Of a stretch of DNA of 16,532 bases, positions 1 to 8,256 are shown piece after piece. Numbering within the stretch: the stretch's first letter is position 1; every line of letters begins with the position of its first letter. The translations under genes and the position numbers were made by a program. The DNA lies in the NCBI GenBank assembly GCA_013204495.1, contig JABMNQ010000155.1, positions 1-16,532 of the forward strand. Reading direction: 5' to 3'. This stretch comes from Candidatus Pelagibacter sp. Lineage in GTDB: Bacteria; Pseudomonadota; Alphaproteobacteria; Pelagibacterales; Pelagibacteraceae. Under the pieces are notes generated by a model, which had not been told where the DNA came from, made no database searches, and saw only the letters and a program-made list of their open reading frames with translations.

Positions 1-279
1 ATTCTAGCCACTTCAATTGTAAAAACCTCAACAAAGGAAATAGAAGATAGGATTTTTGCAATAAATGAAAATATCAGACCACTTAAAAGAGAGCTTAGTG
101 ATGTATTACTGGAATATAATTTTCTAAGCTCTCCAGGGAAGTTAACTCAATATCAAGCCCAGTATTTTGAAAAAGATTTAATGAAAATAGATATTACAAA
201 AATTAAGGAGATCACCGAAAACGATAATTTAATATTGGTAAATGACTTAATAAAGAATGAAAATGAGAGACAAAAATAA
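1..279 (+). CDS. ftsL: Cell division protein FtsL, C-terminal part (5' end outside window)
   Basis: Frame 1 is open from the window edge to a TAA at 277-279, giving the last 92 residues of a protein whose start lies upstream. The visible part is mostly charged and helical, as expected for the periplasmic coiled coil of FtsL, the small bitopic protein that joins FtsQ and FtsB in the divisome and helps activate FtsW-FtsI. The best marker is the stretch LLEYNFLSSPGKL near residues 37-49, matching the alphaproteobacterial FtsL signature (a leucine-rich helix, then E-(W/Y)-x-x-L-x-x-P-x-(R/K)-L). Its position directly before ftsI, with a 23-nt overlap, is the normal place for ftsL. The transmembrane segment is not in the window, so the call rests on this motif and synteny. 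FtsL evolves fast, so moderate confidence is appropriate. Confidence 0.72.
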   Translation: MLATSIVKTSTKEIEDRIFAINENIRPLKRELSDVLLEYNFLSSPGKLTQYQAQYFEKDLMKIDITKIKEITENDNLILVNDLIKNENERQK

Positions 280-1939
280 TATTATTTTAGAAGAGTATGA
301 AAACAAATTTTCATATAAAAAAAATAAAACAAATTTAAATATACAGTTTAATAGAATAGCGTTTATTTTTTTTGTATTTCTAGTTATTTCGATAATATTT
401 TCAATCCGACTACTTCATTTAGGGTCATTAAAAGTAGAGAGTAATATTAAATCAACACCCAATATAAATAATTATAGAGCAGATATAATTGATAGAAATG
501 GAAATTATTTAGCAAAAACTGCTAGTTCTATTGATATTGGAATAAACCCGGTCGAAGTTATAGATAAAAAAAAACTTTTAATTAACTTACAATTGATATT
601 TCCAAACAAAGATTATTTAGAAATATCTAAAAAACTTGATGAAAATAAATTTTTTTATTTTGAAAAGAAAATATCTGTAGAAAATTATCAAAAAATTATG
701 TTACTTGGTGATAAATCAATCAAGCCAGAAGAAAAATTAACGAGAATATATCCTCAATCAAATCTTTTTAGTCATATTATTGGGCAGATAGATGATGATA
801 ATCAAGGTATATCAGGTCTTGAAAAATCATTTAACAATAGATTAAAACAAAAAAAAGAACCTCTTAGGTTAACTGTAGATACTGACATACAATTTTTAAT
901 TAGAGAACAACTTGTAAAATTTAATTCAATTTTTAGAAGCAAAGGTGCCGCTGCAATTTTAATGAATGTTAATAGTGGAGAAATTATCTCTATGGTGTCA
1001 TATCCAGATTTTGATCTTAATAAGAGAGAGAAGGTTGTTGATTTAAACTTTATAAATAGAGCTACAAAAGGTGTATATGAATTAGGCTCGGTTTTTAAAA
1101 CATTTACTATTGCCGCAGGATTAGATGAGAATTTAATAGATATAAATACACAGTTTTTAGATTTACCAAAATCAATCAGTTGTGCTGGACAAACAATTGG
1201 AGAATATAGCGATAAAATACCTGCAGATTTAACCGTAGAAGAAATTTTAATTAGATCTGGGAATATAGGATCTGTAAGAATTGGACAAAAATTAGAAATA
1301 GATAAACTTAAATTTTTTTTAGAGAAAATTGGTGTTTTAAATAGGATTGATTTTGATATTGAGGAAGTTGGAGAGCCAATAGCATTTAAGTGGGGAAAAT
1401 GTAAACTAGCAACAGTTTCATTTGGGCATGGAATAACCACAACACCATTACAGCTTGCTAAGGGATATTCAATTATTTCTAATGGTGGTTTTGATATTAA
1501 GCCTAGTTTGATTAAAAAAGACAAAGATGATAATAAAACTAAAAAGAGAATTATTAAGGAAGGTATTTCAGAAAAAATAAATTTAATACTAAGAAAAATA
1601 GTTACAAATAAAGAGGGTACCGCCGGGTTAGCAAATGTAGATGGATATGAAGTAGGTGGCAAAACTGGAACAGCACAAAAAACTACATTAGGAGGGTATT
1701 CAAATTTAAAAGTTAATACATTTGTGTCTATATTTCCAACCTCCCAACCAAAATATGTATTAATTGTTTTATTAGATGAGCCAAAAACAAATAGTGAATA
1801 TATTTATTATTATAGAGATGGAAAACAACCAACAAAGGGAACACCTTTTAATACAGCAGGTTGGACTTCGGTAGAGGTTACCGGCAAAATCATTGAGAGA
1901 ATTGGGCCTATTTTGGCCACAAAACATATGGAAAATTAA
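257..1939 (+). CDS. ftsI: Septal peptidoglycan transpeptidase FtsI (PBP3, class B penicillin-binding protein)
   Basis: A 560-residue D,D-transpeptidase that cross-links septal peptidoglycan in the periplasm as partner of FtsW. A cytoplasmic tail is followed by one membrane anchor at about residues 34-54, the dimerisation/pedestal domain to about 205, and the penicillin-binding domain. All three active-site motifs are present: SVFK with nucleophile Ser278 and Lys281, SGN at 334-336, and KTGT at 469-472. The length suits the class B family (E. coli 588). The start at 257 lies inside ftsL (23-nt overlap); a second in-frame ATG at 263 is equally possible and would remove two residues. The stop is 7 nt before the murE-murF fusion, so translation of the two is probably coupled. 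I see no lesion. Confidence 0.97.
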   Translation: MKMRDKNNIILEEYENKFSYKKNKTNLNIQFNRIAFIFFVFLVISIIFSIRLLHLGSLKVESNIKSTPNINNYRADIIDRNGNYLAKTASSIDIGINPVEVIDKKKLLINLQLIFPNKDYLEISKKLDENKFFYFEKKISVENYQKIMLLGDKSIKPEEKLTRIYPQSNLFSHIIGQIDDDNQGISGLEKSFNNRLKQKKEPLRLTVDTDIQFLIREQLVKFNSIFRSKGAAAILMNVNSGEIISMVSYPDFDLNKREKVVDLNFINRATKGVYELGSVFKTFTIAAGLDENLIDINTQFLDLPKSISCAGQTIGEYSDKIPADLTVEEILIRSGNIGSVRIGQKLEIDKLKFFLEKIGVLNRIDFDIEEVGEPIAFKWGKCKLATVSFGHGITTTPLQLAKGYSIISNGGFDIKPSLIKKDKDDNKTKKRIIKEGISEKINLILRKIVTNKEGTAGLANVDGYEVGGKTGTAQKTTLGGYSNLKVNTFVSIFPTSQPKYVLIVLLDEPKTNSEYIYYYRDGKQPTKGTPFNTAGWTSVEVTGKIIERIGPILATKHMEN

Positions 1940-1946
1940 TGATCTT

Positions 1947-4793
1947 ATGTTGATTGGTCATTTTTTTAAAAATATTAAAACTGAATATAAAAATCATTAT
2001 TTTTCAGGATTTAGCTTTGATAGCTCTAAATGCAAAAAGAATTATATTTTTTTTGCAATCAAAGGAAACCTAAATGATGGTAACAAATTTATTAATGATG
2101 CTATAGAAAATGGAGCAAAAACAATTGTTTCAACACAAAAATTTGAAGGAATAAAGGATAAAATATTATTCATAAAAACTAGAAATGTAAGAAAACTATT
2201 ATCTGAATTGTCCTATGGAACCAATAAAAATAAACCAAAGAATCTAATTGCAGTAACAGGTACAAATGGCAAATCATCAATAGTAGATTTTTATTTTCAA
2301 ATACTAAAATTGAATAAAAAAAAAGTAGCATCAATTGGAACTTTAGGAATTAAAACTAATAATTCAATTACAAAGGCTTCAAATACAACAATGGACCCAA
2401 TTGAATTAAATAAAGTATTAATAAATCTTAAAAATAAAAATATTAATAATGTTATATTGGAAGCATCTAGTCATGGACTTAAACAAAATAGATTAGATGG
2501 TTTAAAATTTAAAACAGGAATATTCACAAACCTATCCCATGATCATTTAGATTATCACAAGACATTTAGTGATTATTTGAAAGCAAAACTATATTTATTT
2601 GAAAAACTTTTAACAAAAAAAGCAAATGTAATTACAGATGATTCAATTAAACAGTATAAAAAAATTAAAGATATAGTATTAAAAAATAAATTTAATCTTT
2701 ACACAATATTAAATAATAAAAGTAATTTAAATTTAATTTCACACGAATATCATAATGATAAACAAATTATTAAGATCCAATATAAAAAAAATATCTATAA
2801 ATTTGAAATAAAACTTATAGGAAAAATTCAATTAAAAAATATTTTTATGGCAATGTTAGCTGCTGAACAAAGTAATTTAAAATTTAGAAAGATAGTAAAT
2901 TCTATTAAAAATCTCAAACCTGTTAGTGGAAGATTTGAAAAAATTGGTAATTTAAAAAATAATTCAAAAGTTATCCTTGATTATGCACATACACCAGATG
3001 CTTTAAAGACATGCTTGCTTAACCTACAAGAACAATTTGAAAATAAAAGAATTTTTATTGTCTTTGGTTGTGGAGGTAATAGAGACAAAGGCAAGAGACG
3101 TATGATGGGTAAAATTGCCAATCAATTCTGCGAAAAAATATATTTAACTGATGATAACCCTAGAAATGAAAATCCAAAAAAAATTAGGTCTGCCATTAAA
3201 AAAGGCATAGATAAATCAAAAACTTATGAAATCCCAAATAGATCTGAAGCAATCAAACAAGCAATTTTAAACTTAAAAACAGGTGATATACTGGTTGTTG
3301 CAGGTAAAGGACATGAAGAGTTGCAAGATTATGGAAAATTAAAAAAAAAGTTTGCTGACAGAAAAGAAATACTAAATAATATCAAATTAAAAAATAAGAC
3401 TCTCTCTAGTAATTTAAAAATAAATATTTTAAATGAGTTAAGCAACTCAACTTTTATTTCTCTTAAAACAATTATAAAAAATGCATCAATTAATTCAAAA
3501 GAAATAAAAAAAAATGATATTTTTTTTGCAATCAAGGGAAAAAGAAAGAATGGGAACCTTTTTGTGAAAGAGGCTTTTGCTAGTGGTGCTTGTTTAGTGA
3601 TAGCAAGTGAGGGAAAAAAATCAAAAAAAAAAATAATTGTAAAAGATAGCTTAAATTTTTTAACAAAAGCATCTTCTATTTTAAGAGAAAATTTATCAAG
3701 TAAAATAATATCCATAACAGGTAGTTGTGGAAAAACTTCTTTAAAAGAATTAACAGGAAAATCATTAAATAAAATTTTCCAAGTAACATACTCACCAAAG
3801 TCCTTTAATAATAAATTTGGTGTCCCTTTAAGTTTGTTTAATCTAAAAACAAATGATGATTTTGGTATTTTTGAAGTTGGTATGGATAAAAAAGGTGAAA
3901 TAGACAATTTATCAAAAATAATAAAACCAGATGTTGGAGTTATTACAAATATTTCCTACGCACATATTAAAAATTTTAAAAATATTAATCAAATAGCATT
4001 AGCTAAAGCAGAAATTATTCATAACATAAAAAAAGATGGCTATCTTGTATTAAATAAAGATGACAGGTTTTTTAATTTTCACAAAAAGATAGGATTAAAA
4101 AGAAATTTGAAAATTCTATCATTTAGTATGAAAAGTAAAGAAGCATCAATTAGCTTAATATCAATTACTAAAATTAAATCTAAATATAAAATATATGTAA
4201 TGGCTCATAAAGTAAAAAAGTATTTTTATATAAATTCAAATTTTGAAAATGATTTAAAAAATCTACTAGCTGCAATTTCAATTATATCGATCTTTATGAA
4301 TATTAACAAATTAAATGAAAATATTTTTTATAATCACCAAAGACCAGAAGGAAGGGGCGATATAATAAAAATTAAACTATCTAAAAAATCTCTTTATCTT
4401 GTAGACGAAAGTTATAATTCAAATCCATTATCTTTAAAATCCGCATTAAAAAATTTTGATATGATTAAAGTTGATAATTCAAAAAAACATTTAATACTTG
4501 GTGATATGCTGAAACTTGGTAAATATTCAAAAAATTTACATGCGGAAATTGGCATGAGTATAAATAAGTTGGCACTTAAAAATGTGAATGTTATTGGTAA
4601 GGATATTGAGATAACGTACAAAAAGCTTAATAAAAGCAAAAGAGGGACAATTATAAAAAATCAATCTCAAATAATTGATTTGATAAAAAATTCATTAAAT
4701 AATAATGATTATTTAATGATCAAGGGTTCAAACTCAACAGGACTTAACAGTCTCACTAGACAAATAAAAATGGGAAAAATCAATGCTTTATAG
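1947..4793 (+). CDS. murE-murF: MurE-MurF fusion: meso-DAP-adding ligase joined to D-Ala-D-Ala-adding ligase
   Basis: One 948-residue frame carries two complete Mur ligases. The N-terminal half is MurE (UDP-MurNAc-L-Ala-D-Glu + meso-diaminopimelate + ATP): P-loop TGTNGKSS at 104-111, HD motif DHLDYH at 199-204, likely carbamylated Lys214, DYAHTPDAL at 345-353, DNPR at 403-406 (the signature of diaminopimelate-type MurE) and GKGHE at 453-457. The C-terminal half, from about residue 489, is MurF (adds D-Ala-D-Ala): P-loop TGSCGKTS at 591-598, EVGM then GEI at about 643-652, DESYNSNP at 820-827, LGDM, and a terminal KGSNS. Total length is almost exactly E. coli MurE (495) plus MurF (452), so neither half is truncated. 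I chose the ATG at 1947, 7 nt after ftsI; an in-frame ATG at 1893 would add 18 residues overlapping ftsI that do not look like MurE. The 3' end overlaps mraY by 11 nt. MurE-MurF fusions are known, for example in Bordetella. Confidence 0.95.
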   Translation: MLIGHFFKNIKTEYKNHYFSGFSFDSSKCKKNYIFFAIKGNLNDGNKFINDAIENGAKTIVSTQKFEGIKDKILFIKTRNVRKLLSELSYGTNKNKPKNLIAVTGTNGKSSIVDFYFQILKLNKKKVASIGTLGIKTNNSITKASNTTMDPIELNKVLINLKNKNINNVILEASSHGLKQNRLDGLKFKTGIFTNLSHDHLDYHKTFSDYLKAKLYLFEKLLTKKANVITDDSIKQYKKIKDIVLKNKFNLYTILNNKSNLNLISHEYHNDKQIIKIQYKKNIYKFEIKLIGKIQLKNIFMAMLAAEQSNLKFRKIVNSIKNLKPVSGRFEKIGNLKNNSKVILDYAHTPDALKTCLLNLQEQFENKRIFIVFGCGGNRDKGKRRMMGKIANQFCEKIYLTDDNPRNENPKKIRSAIKKGIDKSKTYEIPNRSEAIKQAILNLKTGDILVVAGKGHEELQDYGKLKKKFADRKEILNNIKLKNKTLSSNLKINILNELSNSTFISLKTIIKNASINSKEIKKNDIFFAIKGKRKNGNLFVKEAFASGACLVIASEGKKSKKKIIVKDSLNFLTKASSILRENLSSKIISITGSCGKTSLKELTGKSLNKIFQVTYSPKSFNNKFGVPLSLFNLKTNDDFGIFEVGMDKKGEIDNLSKIIKPDVGVITNISYAHIKNFKNINQIALAKAEIIHNIKKDGYLVLNKDDRFFNFHKKIGLKRNLKILSFSMKSKEASISLISITKIKSKYKIYVMAHKVKKYFYINSNFENDLKNLLAAISIISIFMNINKLNENIFYNHQRPEGRGDIIKIKLSKKSLYLVDESYNSNPLSLKSALKNFDMIKVDNSKKHLILGDMLKLGKYSKNLHAEIGMSINKLALKNVNVIGKDIEITYKKLNKSKRGTIIKNQSQIIDLIKNSLNNNDYLMIKGSNSTGLNSLTRQIKMGKINAL
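2044..2068 (+). repeat. 25-nt direct repeat, copy 1 (MurE N-terminal domain)
   Basis: The stretch matches 3517-3541 with one mismatch. The first 19 bases, ATATTTTTTTTGCAATCAA, are identical, then A/G, then GGAAA. It encodes the IFFAIKG strand of the MurE N-terminal domain, while the second copy encodes the same peptide in the MurF N-terminal domain. The repeat therefore reflects homology of the two ligase halves, preserved at DNA level over a short core. Confidence 0.85.
3384..3428 (+). other. Junction between the MurE and MurF halves of the fusion
   Basis: The MurE fold ends with the usual FADRKEIL-type C-terminal helix, and MurF-like sequence begins about 10 to 15 residues later. The join is therefore a short Lys/Asn/Leu/Ser linker with no extra domain. 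There is no stop codon and no obvious ribosome-binding site in this stretch. The limits are approximate, judged from family landmarks. Nearby A-runs make a sequencing indel a formal alternative to a real fusion. Confidence 0.7.
3517..3541 (+). repeat. 25-nt direct repeat, copy 2 (MurF N-terminal domain)
   Basis: Second copy of the repeat at 2044-2068, in the same reading frame and 1473 nt (491 codons) downstream. It encodes IFFAIKG near residue 525 of the fusion protein. Recombination between the copies would be an in-frame deletion giving a MurE/MurF N-terminal chimera. Confidence 0.85.
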
Positions 4794-5868
4794 CCTTGTT
4801 ACCGATTTAGTTGATCAATACAGTTTTTTGAATGTTTTTAAGTATCTTACTTTTAGAACAGGATTGGCAATGTTCACATCTATGGTGGTAGTTTTATTAG
4901 TAGGCACTCCCTTTATAAGAATTTTTTCAGCAAGACAAATCTTAAATCCAATCAGAGATGATGGACCAACAGAGCATATTATAAAAAAAATTGGAACACC
5001 TACAATGGGCGGTGTTTTAATATTGCTTGGTTTATTTTCAGGAATACTATTATGGGGTGATTTATCTAATTACCATATATGGTTTTTACTTTTTATAGTA
5101 ACTAGCTACGGTTTATTGGGAGCATACGACGATTACCAAAAAATTAAATTTAAAAATTCTTATGGCATTTCCTTTAGATTTAAGATTATTTCACAAATTA
5201 TAATAGGAGTAGTAGGCATAGTGGGGCTATTACATTTCTCTCAAAATACAGAGTTAACAAATTTATATTTTCCATTTTTCAAAAACTTAATTATAAACTT
5301 AGGATGGTTTTTTATACCATTCTCCGTATTTGTAATTGTTGGATCATCAAACGCTGTAAATCTCACAGATGGTCTTGACGGTTTAGCCACAGTACCAGTT
5401 ATATTGGTGGCGGGATGTTTTGCATTTATTAGCTATGTTACTGGTAATATTATATTTTCAGAATATTTAAATATACCATATTTAGAGGGCATGGGAGAGG
5501 CATCTGTTTTTTGTGGATCAATTATTGGTGCATGCCTGGGCTTTTTATGGTTTAACGCACCACCAGCCAAAATATTTATGGGTGATACTGGATCTCTAGC
5601 TTTAGGGGGCTCATTAGGAGCGATTGGAATAATTACTAAACATGAAATAGTTTTAGCAATAACAGGAGGTTTATTTGTTCTTGAGGCAATCTCAGTTATT
5701 GTTCAAGTTATATCATTTAAGTTGACGGGAAAAAGAATTTTTAGAATGGCTCCTATCCATCACCATTTTGAAAAGAAAGGTTGGCCAGAATCCACTGTAG
5801 TGATTAGATTTTGGATAATTTCAATAATTCTTGCAATGATTGGTTTGGCGACATTAAAACTTAGATAA
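4783..5868 (+). CDS. mraY: Phospho-MurNAc-pentapeptide transferase MraY (lipid I synthase)
   Basis: A 361-residue polytopic inner-membrane enzyme that transfers phospho-MurNAc-pentapeptide from UDP to undecaprenyl phosphate, forming lipid I. Family landmarks are all present: GTPTMGG at 71-77, the Asp pair AYDDYQK with D116/D117, NAVNLTDGLDGLA at 190-202 with D196, FMGDTGSLALGG at 265-276 with D268, and the cytoplasmic histidine loop MAPIHHHFEKKGW at 322-334. Length equals the usual 360 residues and hydrophobic segments run throughout, consistent with about ten membrane helices. The start codon lies inside the murF end (11-nt overlap) and the stop shares one base with the murD start, so it is coupled to both neighbours. 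Product feeds MurG, encoded three genes downstream. No anomaly seen. Confidence 0.98.
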   Translation: MLYSLVTDLVDQYSFLNVFKYLTFRTGLAMFTSMVVVLLVGTPFIRIFSARQILNPIRDDGPTEHIIKKIGTPTMGGVLILLGLFSGILLWGDLSNYHIWFLLFIVTSYGLLGAYDDYQKIKFKNSYGISFRFKIISQIIIGVVGIVGLLHFSQNTELTNLYFPFFKNLIINLGWFFIPFSVFVIVGSSNAVNLTDGLDGLATVPVILVAGCFAFISYVTGNIIFSEYLNIPYLEGMGEASVFCGSIIGACLGFLWFNAPPAKIFMGDTGSLALGGSLGAIGIITKHEIVLAITGGLFVLEAISVIVQVISFKLTGKRIFRMAPIHHHFEKKGWPESTVVIRFWIISIILAMIGLATLKLR

Positions 5869-7145
5869 TGTTAAATAATAAAAATATTTTTTTTAACAAA
5901 AGAATTTTAATTTATGGTTTAGGTAAAAGTGGATTATCAACCTTTAAATTTTTAAGAAAAAATAACGATATCACCAAATATGATGATAAAATAAAAACTA
6001 ATTATAAAGAAATAAAAAAAATAAAATTTGATTACATAATTCTTAGTCCTGGAATAAATATTAACAGATGTAGTTTAAGCAATTTTCTAAAAAAAAATTA
6101 TAAAAAAATTCATACAGATTTGGATATTTTTTACAGTCATTATAAAGATAATAATAAAATAACAATAACTGGAACTAATGGAAAATCAACTACAGCAAAA
6201 ATTCTGTATGAGATTTTAAAAGCACAAAAAGTAGATGTTCGTTTAGTTGGCAATATTGGCAACCCTATATTATTAGAAAAAAATATAACAAATAAGACAG
6301 TTTTTGTGATTGAGGCATCTTCTTACCAGTTAGAATACAGCAAGTTATTTAGATCAAATATATCATTAATTTTAAACATATCACCAGACCATTTGGATAG
6401 ACACAAGACTATAAGTAAATATGTAAATGCTAAGTTTAAATTAGTTAAGAATCAATCAGAAAAAGATTTAGCAATTCTTAACGTAAATAACTTTTATATA
6501 AAGCGGCAACTCCAATTAAATAATTTTTATTCGAAAATAATTAAAATAAACAAAAAAACAAATATCAACTTTATCAGAAAAGTAAAAAATAAATATTTTG
6601 CAACTGATGGAAATAAAGAAAATTTGCAATTTGTTTTTGCTGTTACTAAGATATTAAAACTCAAAAAAGATTCCTTATTTAAGACATTGGAGAAATTTAA
6701 AGGCCTAAACTATAGACAGGAAATAATTTATCATTCAAAAAAACTTACAATTATTAATGATTCAAAGTCGACATCTTTCTCGTCATCTGAAAGCCTATTA
6801 AGATCTTTGGACAATGTATATTGGATAGTTGGTGGATTGGCAAAAAAAGGCGACAAATTATTATGGAATAAAAGAAATAATAAAAATATTAGAGCATATA
6901 TTTTTGGGAAAGATAAAGGTTTTTTTATAGATAAACTAAAAAAACTAATGAGATATGAATCTTTTTTAAATCTAAAAACTTTAATTCAAAAAATATTTTT
7001 AGATATTAAAATAGATAATAAATTAACACACAAAACAATTCTTTTTAGTCCTGCAGCAGCTTCTTTTGACAATTTTAACAATTTTGAGGAACGGGGAAAA
7101 TTTTTTAACAAACTTATTATGAAACATATAAATGCCAAATTATAA
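5868..7145 (+). CDS. murD: UDP-N-acetylmuramoyl-L-alanine--D-glutamate ligase MurD
   Basis: A 425-residue cytoplasmic Mur ligase that adds D-glutamate to UDP-MurNAc-L-Ala with ATP. The N-terminal Rossmann-like domain has YGLGKSG at 16-22 and the SPGI motif at 60-63. The central ATPase domain has P-loop TGTNGKSTT at 101-109, EASSYQLE at 149-156 and the HLDRH motif at 175-179. The C-terminal domain has NDSKST at 297-302 and LFSPAAASFDNFNNFEERG near 392-410, the close counterpart of the usual LLSPACASFD...FEDRG. It is slightly short for the family (E. coli 438). The start overlaps the mraY stop by one base (TAATG) and the 3' end overlaps ftsW by 14 nt. All expected motifs are retained, so it should be active. 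Confidence 0.97.
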   Translation: MLNNKNIFFNKRILIYGLGKSGLSTFKFLRKNNDITKYDDKIKTNYKEIKKIKFDYIILSPGININRCSLSNFLKKNYKKIHTDLDIFYSHYKDNNKITITGTNGKSTTAKILYEILKAQKVDVRLVGNIGNPILLEKNITNKTVFVIEASSYQLEYSKLFRSNISLILNISPDHLDRHKTISKYVNAKFKLVKNQSEKDLAILNVNNFYIKRQLQLNNFYSKIIKINKKTNINFIRKVKNKYFATDGNKENLQFVFAVTKILKLKKDSLFKTLEKFKGLNYRQEIIYHSKKLTIINDSKSTSFSSSESLLRSLDNVYWIVGGLAKKGDKLLWNKRNNKNIRAYIFGKDKGFFIDKLKKLMRYESFLNLKTLIQKIFLDIKIDNKLTHKTILFSPAAASFDNFNNFEERGKFFNKLIMKHINAKL

Positions 7146-8256
7146 CTCGCTATATAAATTTTATTATGAGTGGTGGAAAAATATAGACAAGACTTTACTC
7201 TTATTAATAATATTTTTATTTAGTTTAGGATTATTTTTTTCTTTAGTGTCAACATCATTAATTGCATCTGACAAATTAGATACGAATAATTATTTTTTTT
7301 TCTTTAAACATCTAGCATTTACATTAATAGGGATGATAGTTTTAATTTTTTTTTCCTCACTAAGTGAAAAAAATTTATTTAGAATCTCTTTATACTTATT
7401 TTTTATATCTATATTTTTTTTATTTTTAGTACCAATATTTGGCACAGAAGTAAAAGGATCTAAAAGATGGCTTAATCTTTTTTTTCTGCCAAGATTTCAA
7501 CCTGTTGAACTCGTTAAACCTTTTGTAATTATCTTCATTGCCTCAATTCTTTGCATGGAAAACAATTTTAATATTTACTTTAAGTATGCGCTAACAATTG
7601 TAGCAATTTTTCCAATAATTCTTTTATTAATAATGCAGCCTGATATTGGCCAGACATTTTTGGTGCTTTTATCTTGGGCCACCTTAGTTTTTATTTCTGG
7701 TATAAGTTTACCAATAATTATAACTTTTTTTAGTTTTTTATTATTATCACTGCTTTATATGGTTTTTTTAATTCCAAAATTTATCTATATAAAAAGTAGA
7801 ATTTTATCCTTTTTTAACCCAAATAATGGGACACATAACTTTCAATCAGACAAAGCAATAGATGCAATAAGCAGCGGAGGATATTTTGGGAAAGGTATAG
7901 CCGAAGGTACTCTTAAAAATAGAGTTCCAGAAGCCCATACAGACTATATCGTATCTGTAATTTCTGAAGAATTTGGAGTTGTAGCAATTATATTGTTATT
8001 AATTTTATTTTTATTTTTCATCTACAAAGTTTTTAAAAAGATATATTTGGAAAAAAGTGAAAAAACAAAATTAGTTTTAACGGGCATTATAAGTTTAATT
8101 ATATTTCAAGTATTAATTCATCTTGGTGTTAACATTAGACTATTTCCCACTACTGGCATGACCCTACCTTTCTTAAGTTATGGAGGATCTTCAATCGTTG
8201 GTATGTCAATTTTATCAGGCATAATATTAAATTTGACAAAAAGAAAAGTTAATTAA
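7132..8256 (+). CDS. ftsW: Septal peptidoglycan polymerase FtsW (SEDS glycosyltransferase)
   Basis: A 374-residue, strongly hydrophobic SEDS-family protein that polymerises lipid II into septal glycan with FtsI. Landmarks: GSKRWLNL at 109-116 followed by FQPVELVKP at 122-130, MQPDIGQT at 168-175, PEAHTDYI at 266-273, where Asp271 aligns with the proposed catalytic Asp of FtsW/RodA, and TTGMTLPFLSYGGSS at 340-354. The family motif is normally QPSE; here the Ser is Val (residue 125). About ten membrane helices are expected, and the hydrophobic pattern fits. Its start lies 14 nt inside murD, with no in-frame ATG nearby downstream that would keep the first helix. The stop abuts the murG ATG with no spacer. 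FtsW rather than RodA is favoured by its position within the mur/fts cluster. Confidence 0.96.
   Translation: MPNYNSLYKFYYEWWKNIDKTLLLLIIFLFSLGLFFSLVSTSLIASDKLDTNNYFFFFKHLAFTLIGMIVLIFFSSLSEKNLFRISLYLFFISIFFLFLVPIFGTEVKGSKRWLNLFFLPRFQPVELVKPFVIIFIASILCMENNFNIYFKYALTIVAIFPIILLLIMQPDIGQTFLVLLSWATLVFISGISLPIIITFFSFLLLSLLYMVFLIPKFIYIKSRILSFFNPNNGTHNFQSDKAIDAISSGGYFGKGIAEGTLKNRVPEAHTDYIVSVISEEFGVVAIILLLILFLFFIYKVFKKIYLEKSEKTKLVLTGIISLIIFQVLIHLGVNIRLFPTTGMTLPFLSYGGSSIVGMSILSGIILNLTKRKVN

Noticed and set aside
802..1662. 286-codon minus-strand open frame opposite ftsI
   Set aside because: It lies wholly inside ftsI, which has all its catalytic motifs. The translation is Ser/Leu/Phe-rich, as expected from the antisense of a Lys/Asn/Ile-rich gene, with no recognisable domain.
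1893..1946. Upstream in-frame ATG for the MurE-MurF fusion at 1893
   Set aside because: It would add 18 residues overlapping the ftsI end by 47 nt, without resembling a MurE N terminus. The ATG at 1947 fits the family start better.
3329..3907. 192-codon minus-strand open frame across the MurE-MurF junction
   Set aside because: It is a Phe/Leu/Ser-rich shadow of Lys-rich sequence. I considered it because it spans the fusion point, but it has no motif or plausible start context.
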